A DNA stretch of 64,000 nucleotides, taken from Metopolophium dirhodum (Eukaryota; Arthropoda; Insecta; Hemiptera; Aphididae). Positions 14,381 to 27,272 of the stretch are shown piece after piece; positions within the stretch are counted from its first letter, which is position 1, and every line of letters begins with the position of its first letter. The stretch spans positions 19,930,241-19,994,240 of the forward strand of contig NC_083565.1 in NCBI RefSeq assembly GCF_019925205.1, in the 5' to 3' direction. The notes beneath the pieces are model-generated. The model saw nothing but the letters and a program-made list of their open reading frames with translations. It did no database searches and was not told the DNA's origin. Made by a program: the position numbers and the translations under genes.

Positions 14381-15137
14381 AATAACACTTAACAAAAGAA
14401 TACGCTGGAAGCTAAATACTGCAATACATATTAACTACAATCCAAAAACTAAGTATTGTTTACATTATAATAATACGAACAGTTATTATGATCAGAGGTG
14501 TATCACCGTAATACATGTATAAGAAAATGTATAAAAACGAATGTAATTTATTAAGGATGCAAAAAAATTAAATGAGAAAAAGGTCCTGCACGGACTCTAC
14601 TATTAGATTGTAATTTATGAAGGACATAAAATAATGTTTAATTTAAAATAATATTGTGTTTGGCTGGGTCTACAGTCAATATTAAATTACAAACTATAAA
14701 GTCTAAATGCAAATAAAAACATAGTTTTAGTCTTTGTAAATATGTGCGGAAAAAAATTAGATTTAGTACAATGTAAAAAAATGTGGAAAGGAAACCCTGA
14801 GAATTCTTTGAAAATAGGATATTAAAAAACAGAACTATATATTAAATTAAAACTATTGATTTTATACATTTTCTATTTACAATAGGTAAAGTAAGCATTG
14901 AAAACCTTATAAAATCCTAATAAAATTATATTTTGTTATATTTTAAAATACTTTTATAATTTGTTGTGTTAAAAAAATCATTATTTAATGTTGGCTGTAT
15001 TTAAGTTTTTAATAACTATACTGGTACAACTCTAGCTGACAGTCTTTAAGACCGTGTTAAAAACTATGATAATTAGTTAATGTCTAATTTACTGTCCTAT
15101 CCTAACCTAACCTAACATAACCAAATTAATAATATTT
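14381..15137. other. AT-rich unique DNA beside the satellite
   Basis: No gene or repeat is recognised. Near the right end, at 15101-15115, there are three CCTAA units. That is the complement of the insect telomere unit TTAGG, but too short to mean much alone. Confidence 0.6.
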
Positions 15138-15632
15138 AAATATTTTCTTTCTATTGTTATGTTTATAATATCGAATACCATTATAGTTTGTAGGAAAAGA
15201 TCATCGCAAAGCTCATGACCAGTGATTGTAGTCGTCTATCATCGCACCATAGCTTCAACTAACCATAGGTTTACCTAACTAACCTTCTTATGACTTATTA
15301 GGACACTTTGAATAAAAAGATCCTGAGTTTCAGGTTGCCGAACTTAAGTGTTTGATTATCAAGTTGATCCTTTGTTTGTTGACACCTTAATCCATGCTAT
15401 GGATGAAGCCCATAGATATGGATAGTCCACGCCTATTTTAAATACATTTCAGGCCGCGTTCCCGGAGGGAAGGCAATTGAGGCTCCTTTATATTGATAGT
15501 CGATACTCGACTTGGCCTCAATTGTTCCCCTCGAAGATCAGACCGCTGATAAGACTATTATGTCCTATCCATTATGTTATATCTTTATTATCTATGATGG
15601 AGCCATACCCAGCTCACTCGTGTAAACAATTT
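15138..15632 (+). repeat. Left arm of a long inverted repeat
   Basis: This arm matches the complement of 23364-23831. Homology starts at AAATATTTTCTTTC on the outside and ends near CTCGTGTAAACAA on the inside, with scattered substitutions and small indels. It contains a short internal hairpin, GGCAATTGAGGC near 15471 against GCCTCAATTG near 15515. The arms may be the ends of a large element, or two independent copies of one repeat in opposite orientation. Confidence 0.88.
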
Positions 15633-16230
15633 GAAGCACATAAAAGCGATCAACGAATCTCTATCCATCTTGTAATGATAAAAAACAGAGTGCCCAATTT
15701 TAAGTGGAGCACTCTAGTTTTCATCATTACCAGCTATCCATCGACCGCCGCCCAGAAATACGGATTCCCCGACGGAACGCAACCGCCGCCCGTAACTACA
15801 GATGGCGCTATCCGAACGCGCTCCACCCGCGGGAAAAACTGAGATTTCCTTATGAAAATAACAAATTACAAGGACAAAAAGTACATATTCATAATCAGTG
15901 CATTTCAAACTATAAGATTGATTCTATCGAACACTTCAAACCTGTAGCTGCATCACAAAACACAGAGAAGTGTCACACGATATTCCAATCGGGACCGGCA
16001 AGCATTGTACTACATAAATACAGGCCGCCGACCGCCGTATCATCATTGCAAACCCTACCCACTATCATGGGTAGGCCAACAATTTTAAATAACCACCCTC
16101 ACCAACTTTCGTCCTACTAGTAGAGGCAAAACCCTGGTATAGTTAACCTTCAAAGCAAAGCAAAGCGTATCATCATCATTCTCCCCGCTGAGAAAAAGCG
16201 AATAGTGAGCCGGACGGTATTTTAATACCG
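15633..16230. other. Moderately GC-rich spacer inside the inverted repeat
   Basis: Overlapping open frames occur here on both strands (15477-15842, 15704-16120 and 15714-15908). None has recognisable domains or splice support. The opposing frames occupy the same bases, which suggests composition and not genes. Confidence 0.5.
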
Positions 16231-16551
16231 CCACGAACGGACATTCTACAGTTTGTCCCGGCATATACCCTCCACCACCGCCGCAGTGAGTCGCGAGGTA
16301 TATATTGTCGTTACGCGTCCACCGTTACTGAGCGCCGCCGTCCGAGCCGAGTCAGCCAGTTCCATCCGACCAACGTACGACCACCAACGGAACAGATTGT
16401 AAAAGGTCCAACACCGTTTGCCGTTTTTTTTTTATCAGCATACAGACATCCGAGCCAAGTCACACTGCTGAAGCCGCCCAGCTGTTCACGCCGGTAATAA
16501 TTATATTACCGTGCTACTGATCCCGTCATAATGAACACCCGACCAAAAACC
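16231..16551 (+). promoter_or_regulatory. Possible promoter, 5' leader and first coding exon
   Basis: A GC-rich island in AT-rich DNA. It has a TATATAT motif at about 16299-16304 and initiator-like TCAGCC and CCAGTTCC about 50 bases downstream. A leader follows, then ATG at 16531, seven codons (MNTRPKT) and a good splice donor, GTGAGT, at 16552. The arrangement resembles the 5' end of a real gene, but no matching second exon is recognised downstream before the hAT insertion. It may belong to the element bounded by the inverted arms, or be a captured host promoter. Confidence 0.35.
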
Positions 16552-18389
16552 GTGAGTTTTATGTTCACGCCTTCCCCCCCCCCACCCATGTTTTATGTGA
16601 TCCTTTATTAAACTATTTTATCTGTACACTCGTAAGAGTATAATTAATTAATTCAAAATAAATACTGTACAACAAATTATTAAAATTGTGTCTGTATGAA
16701 AAATAATAAGTTTTTGAGAATAAACGCAACAACAATTCAACCAAAAACACCCTGCGTTTAATTTTTATTACAATCTCATATCTCAACCTTCATATTCTCT
16801 ATGCAAAAAGTAAATTTAAGACAAATTTGTAAATCAATGCACAGTCTCTCTATTGTACTAATATTTGTGATTTCATTAATTTTCAGTATTTTGTATAGTT
16901 AGTAATGATTAGTAAACCTAACCTACTGAGGCAATCTTGAGGCATTTCCTTTTAGGAAATAAATTAAATCTTCAAACATAACTCTTAATTCAAGAGTTTG
17001 TAACTAATACAATCATAATATAATATGAGTATAGTACATTTCGTAATATTTTTTTATAATATTTACTGTTAGTGAAATATTAAGTTGGTATTTCTAATAT
17101 AATATATGTTATGGTATTTATGGACGACACTTGCACCATGGCCCCTCGATATACTAATGTGGCGACCCGGCACATCTCTTTTAGATAAATGATTAAATAC
17201 TTAATCAAGTCTTCCAATTTACTAAACATCTATGTTTTGTAGATGATTTGAAGAAAAATTTAAAATTGAAGAGAGACTGTGTGAATTAACAAAATTTGTG
17301 GTATGAAATGTTTATTTGAACACCTGTTATAATGTATTATATTGAACTTAAGTTAATTTTTTATAATGTACTATAGTAAACATTTGATCATTTATTACAA
17401 TATACGTATATTATACATAGATTTCAAGTATGATTTTTTAATTTTTTTTTTTGATAGTTACCTACCTACTACAATACAAGACACTTTATTTTTATATTTT
17501 GAAGCAATATATATTTTGGATTATTTAGATCTATATAAACTAAATTTCAGACCCATAGTTTAGTATTTAAAGTTTGTATGATCAAAGTCGTGGAACCAAA
17601 TTTTATCAGACTCTACTAGAATGTTGTAGTTAAATTAAACTATAATAAGTATGCGGAATAACAGTACCTAACCTTCTATTATAATTTGTTATGAATATAA
17701 TATTTTAAGTAATAACTCAAATTTAGCACTTTTACGGTACTTAATACATTTTCCTAATATTTTAACAGAAATTATGGAGCTAAAAATATAGAAATACCTA
17801 TATTATGTCACGGTCCATAGTTGATAGTTTTGTTTCATTTATAATAATAATGATTTTTAATATACTTTTTCATAAATTAATATTTATTACAGTTGGCTTT
17901 TATGATTTGTTTGAACTATTAGTACGTATTTTTTTGGGGAGATCCCTATTATTACAACACCGTTACCAATATGCGTTTTTTTCTGGTTAGTTAATATAAT
18001 TGCATGTTTTCATGATTTCTTCGTATTTATGCTTATTTTCTTAAAATGTTTTTATATTTTCGGTTCATCCGTTACCTACCTACATACCTACCTACCAAGT
18101 GTGTAAATAAAGAATTTTTTGTGTAAACCAATTTGAATTATTATTTATTAATTTAAAAAAATTTAAATAAAAACGTTTTCATTCAGTATTTTTTTGAATA
18201 TTTTTGAATATTTCAGTGCATATATTTGCCTGTTTTTAGTGCATACATGCAGGCAAATATTTAACACTTTTTCATTGCATTAAATTCACATCCCTGCTAA
18301 TTACTTTTGTCCAATCATAATACCTACCACAATTAATGTTAAATGTCAAATTGTCAACAATCAACTGCTTCTTCAACTTGATAACACTT
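16552..18389. other. AT-rich sequence, no gene recognised
   Basis: Short open frames only (for example 17366-17563 and 17805-17990), low in complexity and without domains. A run of TACCTACC units lies at about 18073-18096. This would be intron if the exon ending at 16551 is real. Confidence 0.5.
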
Positions 18390-18397
18390 AAGAGGAT
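18390..18397. repeat. hAT target-site duplication, left
   Basis: AAGAGGAT directly precedes the left terminal repeat. The identical 8 bp follow the right end at 23223-23230. Eight-base duplications are the hallmark of the hAT superfamily. Confidence 0.95.
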
Positions 18398-21300
18398 CAG
18401 TGGCGTATTTACGGGGGGGGGGGATATGGGGATCTATCCCCCTTGGCCTTTTTTTTTTTAGTCTGTTCCCATAAACCTTAATATACCTACTATTTTTTAT
18501 AGTATGCAAACCGCAACTGTAATTACCTGTAATCAGTAATCACAAATCACAACTAACGATGTATGAAATCTGATATTATTATAATTAATGAGGAGTGAAT
18601 ATAGGCAAAATTATACACAATCTCTTATCTCAGTGGAACAAATGATAACGTTTGTCCCTGATTTGTATCCACAGTGTCATGTATTCTATTATTAGATCAT
18701 AAACAAATGTACGATATTTTGATAATATGATCTAATATACCTAACCTATAGTAGGTAATATTCTATTACACAGTAATTGTTTTATGTTTATGATAATCAT
18801 TAATTTATGCACACTATTCGGTGTTCTGTTTATACTTCATTGCTCAAATGATAATAAATTGAGTATTAAAACAACTATTTAAGAAATATTATATTAATTC
18901 GTGATTGAAAGTGATATTTTATGGTCAAATTTACTTTTATTTATATACGGTATTTTATTTTTCAATATAATTTACCTACTTTTTTCAATGACATCAAAAA
19001 AGAATACCTTGTTATCATTTTTCACAAACAATAAAAAAATTCGAAGAGAAAATGAAAATAACGAGACTGAAGTAAGTGCTAATTTTTGTGAAATTTGAAA
19101 TGTAAATTCAAGTTTTTGTGATATTTAGGTGAACTCACCAGTAAGAAAAATTACAGAAGTAAACAAGTCTGCATGTACCACCAATTCTTTAGAAAGTTTT
19201 AGTGAGGCATCGAATTCACGATTACAGCAAGTAATTAATTATTTCATTGAATATATAAAAAGTTAATTGTTCAAATTTCAAATTTGTTTACTTTGTTATT
19301 CTTAAAAAAAAAACTAAATTAGTTATGCTTATATAGGTTTATATGCTTTTATGATCAGTGGTCACAGCTTATAAATTTATAACTCACTTAAATAGATCTC
19401 TTAAATTATTTAGGCATTATATTATTTATATTATATATTATTATATATTTATTAGCTTCAAATAGCATGTTTTACTTGACATATGGAAACAAATACAATT
19501 TAATAATTTGGCTTAAAAATTGTTTAATATATTCTAGTTATTATTGTGGCATTAATATAATAATATGTTTCAATTATTTATTAAAGGATGATTTTATTTG
19601 TGAAAATAATCAAACGCTCGGCAATGCTAATGACATAGGTTATTTTGTAGAATGTTTATCTTTAACAGATGCTGATAAAAAGCTTGTAAGTTACATACTA
19701 GTTGATAAATTATTTCAATACTTAACACTTTAATATTTATTGAATTAGTATTTTTTTTAAATTATGCATATTTATTTTTATTTAATGTCTATATTTTAAA
19801 TTTAATTTTATAATATTTATTAAAACTAATTAGTTTGTTATTTAAAATGATATTTATTCAAGGTGCTAACTAATCTATGGGTACCAGATGTTGAATATAA
19901 ATTCCCATTGCTTGCAAAAAATGAAAAACGTGGCTTAAGATTTCAGCATAAATGGCTAAAAGAATTTAATTGGCTGGCGTATTCAAATGTCAAAAATGGG
20001 ACATTCTGTAAATACTGTGTACTGTTTGCAAAAAATGGTGGTGTTGGAAGCCAGCCTTTGGGTAGCCTTGTTACTGTTGCTTTCAGCAACTGGAAGAAGG
20101 CAAAAGAGGTTTGATAATTTAAATGATTTATTCCAGAGACATTTGCTAAAATATTTAATACATTTTTTTTTAGACTTTTCGGGCTCGTGGAAGTTTGAAA
20201 TATCATACATTGTCTGTTCTAGACTCTGAACACTTTTTAAAATAATAGAAAAAAAGGAACTGTCTATAATAGAACGCATAGATAATAATAGGTAGGTAAT
20301 ATTAAATGCATAATATGATAACCCTTACTTTAAAGTTTAAATTTTTGAAGTACATTGATTCTGTGAATTTGTTTAGAATGGTACAAATTGAAGAAAATAG
20401 AAGGAAAATAGGACCAATTATTGAGTGTATAATTCTATGTGGTAAAGAAGAGTTGGCTTTGAGAGGACATAGAGATTTTGGTGATATCTTAGTAGATGGT
20501 AAGCATAAATATAGAAACTAAAAACTAAATTGTATAAACTTTTACCATTTAATAATAATAATACTTAAGTATAATTAAACTGAATTATCAATGTCATATA
20601 ACTATTGGACAATAATGCTCCAGTCATGCTAATTATGGATTTACAATTATTATTGTAAAAAACATGTTATTATTGTTTGCAACTTTTAACTTTTATTTTT
20701 TAGATGATTCAAGGCAAGGCCATTTCCGTGGTATTCTCAAGTACAGAGCAAAAGGAGATGAATTTTTGCGTAATGTTCTTGAGGGTTCAGGGAAACGTAA
20801 TAAATATACGAGTCGAATTATACAAAATGAAATAATTCAGTCATGTAACACAATTTTACTAAGGAAACTAGTTAATGTGATTAATAAATCTAAATGTTTC
20901 TCTGTTATGGCTGATGAAACAACCGACATATCGACTAAAGAGCAACTCAGTATATGTGTTTGATATATTGATAAAAACAATAAGTTGCATGAGAACTTTT
21001 TACGATTTTTTGAAATTGATAGCTTGACTGGTTATGACTTGGCTAACTCAATATTAAATGGTAATTGTAAAAAACACATTTATGATTTATTTATTTATTC
21101 ACTTTATTTATTTATATTATTTAATTACATTTTTTTGTTGGTAGGCTTAAACAGATGTGGAATTGATTGCAATTATTTATATGGCCAAGGCTATGATGGG
21201 GCCAGTAATATGGCTGGTCGATTTAAAGGAGTACAGACTATTGTGAAATCTAAATACCCCAACGCTATATAATATGTACATTGTGCAGCACATTCGCTGA

Positions 21301-23222
21301 ATTTAGCTGTTTCAACAGCTAGTGGCATAAAACCTATCAGAAATTGTTTGGGGGTGATCGAAAAAGTTTATAATTTTTTCAATACCCCTAAAAGAAATTC
21401 TGTTCTTTTAAATACCATTGAGAATTCAAATAATGCACCCCAAGTAAAACAACTCAAACGGCTTTGTGCTACTCGTTGGATTCAACGTTATGATTCTGTA
21501 AATGATTTTTCTGTACTATTTTCATTTGTTCTCAATGTGTTAGACATTATATCTGATTAGAAAGAATCAACAGATGCTGAAATGCTTCAGAAAGCGTTAA
21601 AAGATTCAGAGTTTATGATTTCTTTGATTGTTATAAAGGTTCAGATAATATCTATTTTATATACATTTAGGTACATATATTGTGTTATTTTTAAATTTTG
21701 TTTTAGGTATTATTTTCTTATGGACTTCCGCTGTGTAAACAATTGCAAAAAGTTCAAATTGATTTGAAAAGGACAATACTCATAGTAGAAAATGTAATAG
21801 CTACTTTAAAATGTATCAGAGAAAATAATGAAATAGAATTCAAAATTATCTATAATAATGTCAAAGTAATCTTTTACTTTAATATACTGTTTAATATTTA
21901 AAATAATATTTATGATGTACATACATCATAAATATACCCCCAAATATTTATTAATATATTACAGAAAATGGCAGATGATGTTGGAATTGAATTGCTAGAG
22001 AAAAGAATTTCTTCTAAACAAACACATAGAGCTAATCCAAATTTACAAAATCATTCTACCGAACAATACTATCGTGTAACAGTATTTTTACCATATATTG
22101 ATTACTTTATATCACAACTTACTGAGCGTTTTATAAATCATAAAAGTATTTTTGAAGGTATAAACTAGTTATTACATATTTTATATTATATTTTCAAAAA
22201 AAAATCTCTATTGACATTATATTATTATAAATTATAATATAAGTACAAATACTGAATAGCTATATGAATAACTAATTTGCCAAAGTATTTTATTATTTGA
22301 TATTTACTGTTATAGGGTTCGATTGCATTTTTAAAACCCAGCCATTGCCACTAGAGATAAATGACCGAGAACAATTTAATAAGCTTGTGAACATATATTC
22401 ACCCGTTGTAGATAAATTCAATAGCATAGCCGAATTCAATATGTGGAAAACAAAACTATTTACAGATAATATCATTCTTAGTTCAGGATTACAGGCATTA
22501 GAAATTTGTGATAAAGAATTTTATCCCAACATTTACATGTTGATAAAAATATTTTGTACGCTTCCAGTGTCAACAACAACTCCTGAACGATCATTCTCTA
22601 ATTTAAAAAGAATTAAAACTTATCTCAGGAATAGTATGAATGAAGTAAATTTGCAGATTTTAAATTATGATATATTATTGAAAGTATTTATAAAATTGTG
22701 TATTTCATTGTTATTATAGACTAGACTGAATGGATTGGCTCTATTAGCATGCCATACAGAAACAAAGATTACACCAGATGAAGTCATTGATGAATTGTCT
22801 CTGAAAAATAGAAGACTGGAGTTTGTTTTGTAAAATCACTGCAAATAAATGGCTATATGTGCCTATGTGTTATATATACCTATGTAGATAATAGATATCA
22901 ATGATCAATATAATTATATGATATTTTACATTTTTACAGAACAAATTATTAATTAGCTAAATATTTTATAAATTTATTTCATTGTGTTGATTATTATAAA
23001 TCTATATTAAGCTATTAATATATTTTTTATTCATTAGATTATTATGTTAAACGTAAAATGCTATTCATTGATTAATATTGTCTTTTAAAATACCTATACT
23101 TGATTAGTGATTAAAAATTAGGGATTAGCAAAAAAAAAAAAGTCTTGCATGACTGGTTTCTTTGAAAATGTATTTCTAATTTCTATATCCCCCCCCTCAA
23201 GAAAATCCTAAATACGCCACTG
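18398..23222 (+). mobile_element. hAT transposon, full length but inactivated
   Basis: The 4825 bp element is bounded by perfect 14 bp terminal inverted repeats, CAGTGGCGTATTTA at 18398-18411 and its complement at 23209-23222. Just inside each end is a G/C run (18413-18422 and about 23189-23196). It is flanked by the 8 bp duplication AAGAGGAT. It encodes a multi-exon transposase of the ZMYM1-like, DUF4371 hAT lineage that is broken by one frameshift and three stop codons. Exact ends and target duplications, together with few lesions, suggest a fairly recent insertion. The element sits inside the long inverted repeat and must be younger than it if the arms once formed one element. Confidence 0.96.
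18988..22833 (+). pseudogene. hAT transposase pseudogene (ZMYM1/DUF4371 type)
   Basis: Inferred exons: 18988-19071, 19129-19230, 19587-19685, 19863-20108, 20174-20291, 20377-20498, 20704-21060, 21145-21640 (approximate end), 21707-21865, 21965-22157, 22316-22644 and 22720-22833. Introns carry GT-AG ends. The start at 18988 (MTSKKNTLLSF) opens the longest consistent frame. Exon 4 is a TTF-type zinc finger (GTFCKYCVLF). Exon 6 has the ALRGHRD motif. Exon 7 holds the DUF4371 region with ADETTD. Exon 8 continues the RNase-H fold (GYDGASNMAG). Exon 11 has the hAT dimerisation motif (TTTPERSFSNLKRIKTYLR). The reading frame is lost at an A-run near 20239-20242, apparently one base short. Stops interrupt at 20961-20963 (TGA, probably from CGA), near 21269-21271 (TAA) and near 21558-21560 (TAG). 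A functional protein is not expected. Confidence 0.92.
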
Positions 23223-23230
23223 AAGAGGAT
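23223..23230. repeat. hAT target-site duplication, right
   Basis: AAGAGGAT immediately follows the right terminal repeat and is identical to 18390-18397. Confidence 0.95.
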
Positions 23231-23363
23231 GTCAGATTTTTAGCGCACCATTTATTTCTCTCTCTGACCCACGCACAATCATTTTAGTGTTTTCTTAATC
23301 GTACATTTGGTATGCTACGCGTGGGTCAAAGATGGAAAACAAATAGTGCGCTGACATCCCAAC

Positions 23364-23831
23364 CAGCAACAAGTTTACACGAGTGAGCTGGGTATGGCTC
23401 CATCATAGATAATAAAGATATGGATAGGACATAATGGTCTTATCATCGGTCTTCGAGGGGAACAATTGAGGCCAAATAAAGTATACCTATATCGAGTATC
23501 GACTATCAATATAAAGGAGCCTCAATTGCCTTCCCCTCCGGGAACGCGGCCTGAAATGTATTTAACATAGGCGTGGACTATCCATGGTGTCAACAATTAA
23601 AGGATCAACTTGATAATCAAACAATTAAGTATGGCAACCTGCAACTCAGGATCTTTTTATTCAAAGTGTCCTAATGAGTCATAAGAAGGTTAGTTAAATA
23701 AACCTATGGTTAGTTGAAGCTATGGTGATGATAGACGACTACCATCACTGGTCGTGAGCTTTGTGATGATCTTTTCCTACTAACCATCAAGGTATTCGAT
23801 ATTGTAAACATAACAATGAAAGAAAATATTT
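23364..23831 (-). repeat. Right arm of the long inverted repeat
   Basis: Reverse complement of 15138-15632 with scattered differences. The arms enclose about 7.7 kb, of which 4.8 kb is the hAT insertion, so the structure without it would span about 3.9 kb. No clear target duplication is visible outside the arms. Confidence 0.88.
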
Positions 23832-23887
23832 ATCAACTGATTACGTTACGTATTACCTACGTATTGTTAACATAACTATTCTACCTT

Positions 23888-24340
23888 TACACTTTTTCTT
23901 CCCCCGTCTCTCACAGCTATATACAGGTTCAGCCACTCTCATTCCACTCCTCCATATGATCGGTATTCTGTCTATCCATCTCTTCTTCAGTCTTCTCGCC
24001 CCTCATTTCCCCCCTAAATTAACTTCTATAGCCACTCTCACTATCTCTTATCATACAGTGACCGAACCACCTAAACCTATTCTCTCTTGTTTTCACTACA
24101 ATATGTACACTACCCTTAATTAATTAATTTCTTATTCTATCCTCTTTTGTACCTTAACACCTAACTTATTATTCTCATATCTGCTACTCTCACTCCACTT
24201 ACCTACCCTAACCTTACATTTCTTTTTCATCTTTCCCTTTCATACACCAAACATTCTGAAATCCTGTTGACCCATTTCCTTATCTTCGCCATATCACACA
24301 CTTCCTAATTCCTATTCACTCAGTCTCTAGTTACCTACAA
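23888..24340 (-). mobile_element. Decayed LINE open reading frame, C-terminal fragment
   Basis: Read on the minus strand, 24058-24078 encodes FRWFGH and about 23961-24003 encodes a GRKTKKRWIDRI-like stretch. RWFGH followed by RGRPKKRW is typical of the C-terminal tail of RTE-like non-LTR retrotransposon proteins. The frame is broken between these motifs. Upstream sequence to about 24340 has similar composition but no readable domain. It directly abuts the right arm of the long inverted repeat. Confidence 0.6.
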
Positions 24341-24951
24341 GTCATCGTACTTGATTATCGGTGAAAATATTTAAATATCATTGAGCGAATTCCCTACTCG
24401 AAAGAATTGCTTAAAAAAATATCATACCTCACCAATTTTCTAATTTTGAACACGACTTTATCGATAGCCCGAATAGCGTTATACCAGTATAGTTACAATA
24501 CAAATATTGAAAATTTTCGGGCAATACATCCCCTGATCAATTAACTATAATAAAAAAAAACCTACTGAGAAATAAGAAAATACATACCCCGTGACGGAAT
24601 CAAAATCTGCTACGAAACTTAGTCTTCGAAACACTGAAACGTTCACACATTTCAATCTGCTTATGATATATTATTCCCAGTTTGAAAATGTTCACTGACG
24701 AATACCATTTCTGAAATAACACGCATCTTATGCAGTAAAATGTTCTACAATATTCTAATGACCTATGCGTTACAGTCTACAGATATAATATAAACCTACC
24801 AATAAATACCTAATATAATTTTTATTACACAGAGTTTGTATTTTTAAATGTTGTATTCAAGGATTTATTAGTTTTATTTGTATACCTAACAACAATTACA
24901 TTTATTCACAAGTCAGTTATCAACTAGAACTCGACTACGAGTAAGACAGCG
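24341..24951. other. No gene recognised
   Basis: AT-rich sequence without open frames of note or recognised repeats. Confidence 0.5.
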
Positions 24952-25695
24952 TTTGGATTGTTCGGACTGGCGTATAATTTATTATTATACATTGCGCCTT
25001 TGGTAGGCAGTAGTAAACGTATATGCTTCTACATTACTTAGTTAACAGATTTTCGTTTGAGGTGTTCTCTTAAAACCCAAATATTTAATGCCCGTATCCC
25101 GTATGCATAGAAGATGTATGTTTCACATTTAACGAAAACTAAAACTATCGTGACGGAACTGAATTACGAAGAACGTATAAAACAAAAATAATCGTCACCA
25201 AGTGATAGGGTATAATCTGCTATGTACTTACAAATCATATTAAATAACATTAATCATTATGTATTTTCTTATTTTGTTAGGTAGGTATAAAAACCTACCT
25301 TCCTACTTATAAAAGCATTACCTAATCATTGATTTAAAATTTTAAAAATTATTCTACTGTAACAATAAATTAACAGTTGTAGGCAAAGTATTATAATTTA
25401 AGGTATTTTTCATAATATCCTAATTTTTGTACACCTATAACAACTACTCTACGTCTAGCGGGTATATAAGTTTGTCTGACAATAAATATTTACATTAGGT
25501 TTACCGCGTCCACAGAGTAGTAGGACAAAACTTACGTAATTATTTATTCTTCCGGCGAAACGCGGTCCCTTTGAGTGTATAATATTGTCTAGTGTCAGAG
25601 CTGTGCGTCTCCGTCAAGGAAAATGCAGCGCGCGTCTTCATATATCCGATCCAAAAGTTCAGTCTGGAAGTATTGAGATTAATGACATTTATAAA
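24952..25695 (-). repeat. Diverged exon-like unit, copy A
   Basis: The first of three related units. On the minus strand it holds an ATG at 25641, 33 codons ending in a stop after the motif FRRKNK, and then a splice donor, GTAAGT, at about 25530-25535. The downstream part (24952-25110) shares ATTGCGC-type and TTAGTTAACAGATT blocks with the copy at 30228-30360. The start codon and the sequence about 40 bases ahead of it (ATACTTCCAG) align with the copy at 30488. It looks like a duplicated, probably dead, first exon of a gene I cannot name. Confidence 0.4.
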
Positions 25696-27264
25696 AATAG
25701 GCACCTAGCTTAATATTCTTAATAGCACCTAACGAAATATGTGAGTACGTATTGGAATCGCTGTTCGTCTCAAACGATTGTCATTTTCCATAGATTATTT
25801 ATAATTATAACCTAACCGTCCCAATCATAGAAAATATATATATGGTCCTAACCGATGGATGATGAATATTTTTACATTATCTTCAAAAAAACATTTATTT
25901 GTTTCTACTAGACGCAAATGCGGTAAATTGAATTCAAATTTATAATATAGATAACGGTTTTTTTTACTTGGTAACAATTTATTTATTACTTGGTTTATAA
26001 ACAAATTCTAATTGATATAAAATAGTAATTATATAAAAATAGTTTTATTGATCCCAATATATTTTAAAAATAGTGTTTCAAATAAAATAATAAAAAAAAT
26101 TTAAGAAATACCTATTAATTAATATGTATTACCTAAATAACAAAATAACTAAATAAATTCGTGTTTTTTTTAAACATTTTCACGTCCCCCCCCTCCCCCT
26201 TACGAAATTGTGTCTTTCCTCCTTAGAGTGGTGCGCCCCTTAGGTCAAGAGCCCTTGAAATAGTGCATGTTAAAAAATCAGCTATATCCTCCCCCCCACC
26301 CTTTGACAAAATCATTTGACTCATTTAGCTACTTTATGAATTAAGAACGATACATTGAACGTACAAAACTGTACCTACCTACATAATAGTTATCAACCTA
26401 TTAACCCATCAATAATATTATACTTTTTATTGTGTACACTAATCGATTGGTATATACAAAATAACGTTAAGTTATAAATAGGACGTGGATTTAAATGCAT
26501 TAAAAATAAGAAAAATGTCTTAAAAATACGATTTAATGCACTTATATTACAAAGCTTAATAAAATGGCCAGAAAAATTAAAAGTCCAATTTAAACGAATA
26601 TAAAATAGAATTTAGATAAGTGTATAGGTAGTGTATTCGTTATATTTTGAGTTTCATTATAGCACATCAGTCGATCAGATGCTATTTAATATTTTAAAAT
26701 AAAAAAATTAGACAGTAATTCCATATTGGCAAGTGTTGTTTTCTATAACTGAAGACTGAAGTTATAGTATCGAACATAATGGGTACGTAAAAAAATAGAA
26801 ATATAAGAAAAAAAATTACCTTTATTTAATTGTATTTAATTTTTTAACACTTTTCTTAAGTTTGGTTTCACGTCTGTCTGTGATCAAATCTTGCGCGCTC
26901 GATTTGAGGCACTTTTTGAAGATGAAAAATTCTGAAAATTGGTATAGACCTTGGTCTTGGATGACAATACAATAATCCGTTGTCATTTTGGGACATGGAC
27001 CAAAAAAAAAAAAAAGGATTGTCCCCACGACGTCGCCGTAATATCTCTCGCAGATATTGAACTTTCTCTCTTCCCCAAAAAAAACCGCAACCTCTTACGA
27101 AGCAAGTATAGGCGTGTCCTATCCATTATTATAATATCTATGGTAACAACGGTAATTATTACCAAATAACATTATACCGGTATTCTGATATAGGTACCGA
27201 AAACACAGGATAACATATTTCTTAAACGTTTAATAAAAATATTTACTTTCAACTAAAAAGTAGA
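25696..27264. other. AT-rich DNA with C-rich patches
   Basis: Two C-rich runs (about 26183-26200 and 26289-26300) flank a GTGGTGCGCCCC segment. This resembles decayed hAT-like element ends, but no paired termini are found. An open frame at 26951-27169 contains a lysine run from a poly-A stretch and is not credible. Confidence 0.4.
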
Positions 27265-27272
27265 AAATAAAA

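Noticed and set aside
15101..15115. Telomere-like CCTAA units beside the satellite
   Set aside because: Only three units; too short to claim a former telomere or a telomere-targeted insertion.
15704..16120. A 138-codon plus-strand frame
   Set aside because: It overlaps other frames on both strands, has no domain, and starts inside GC-rich spacer.
26951..27169. A 72-codon plus-strand frame with a lysine run
   Set aside because: The lysines come from a poly-A stretch; there is no domain, and an opposing frame covers the same bases.
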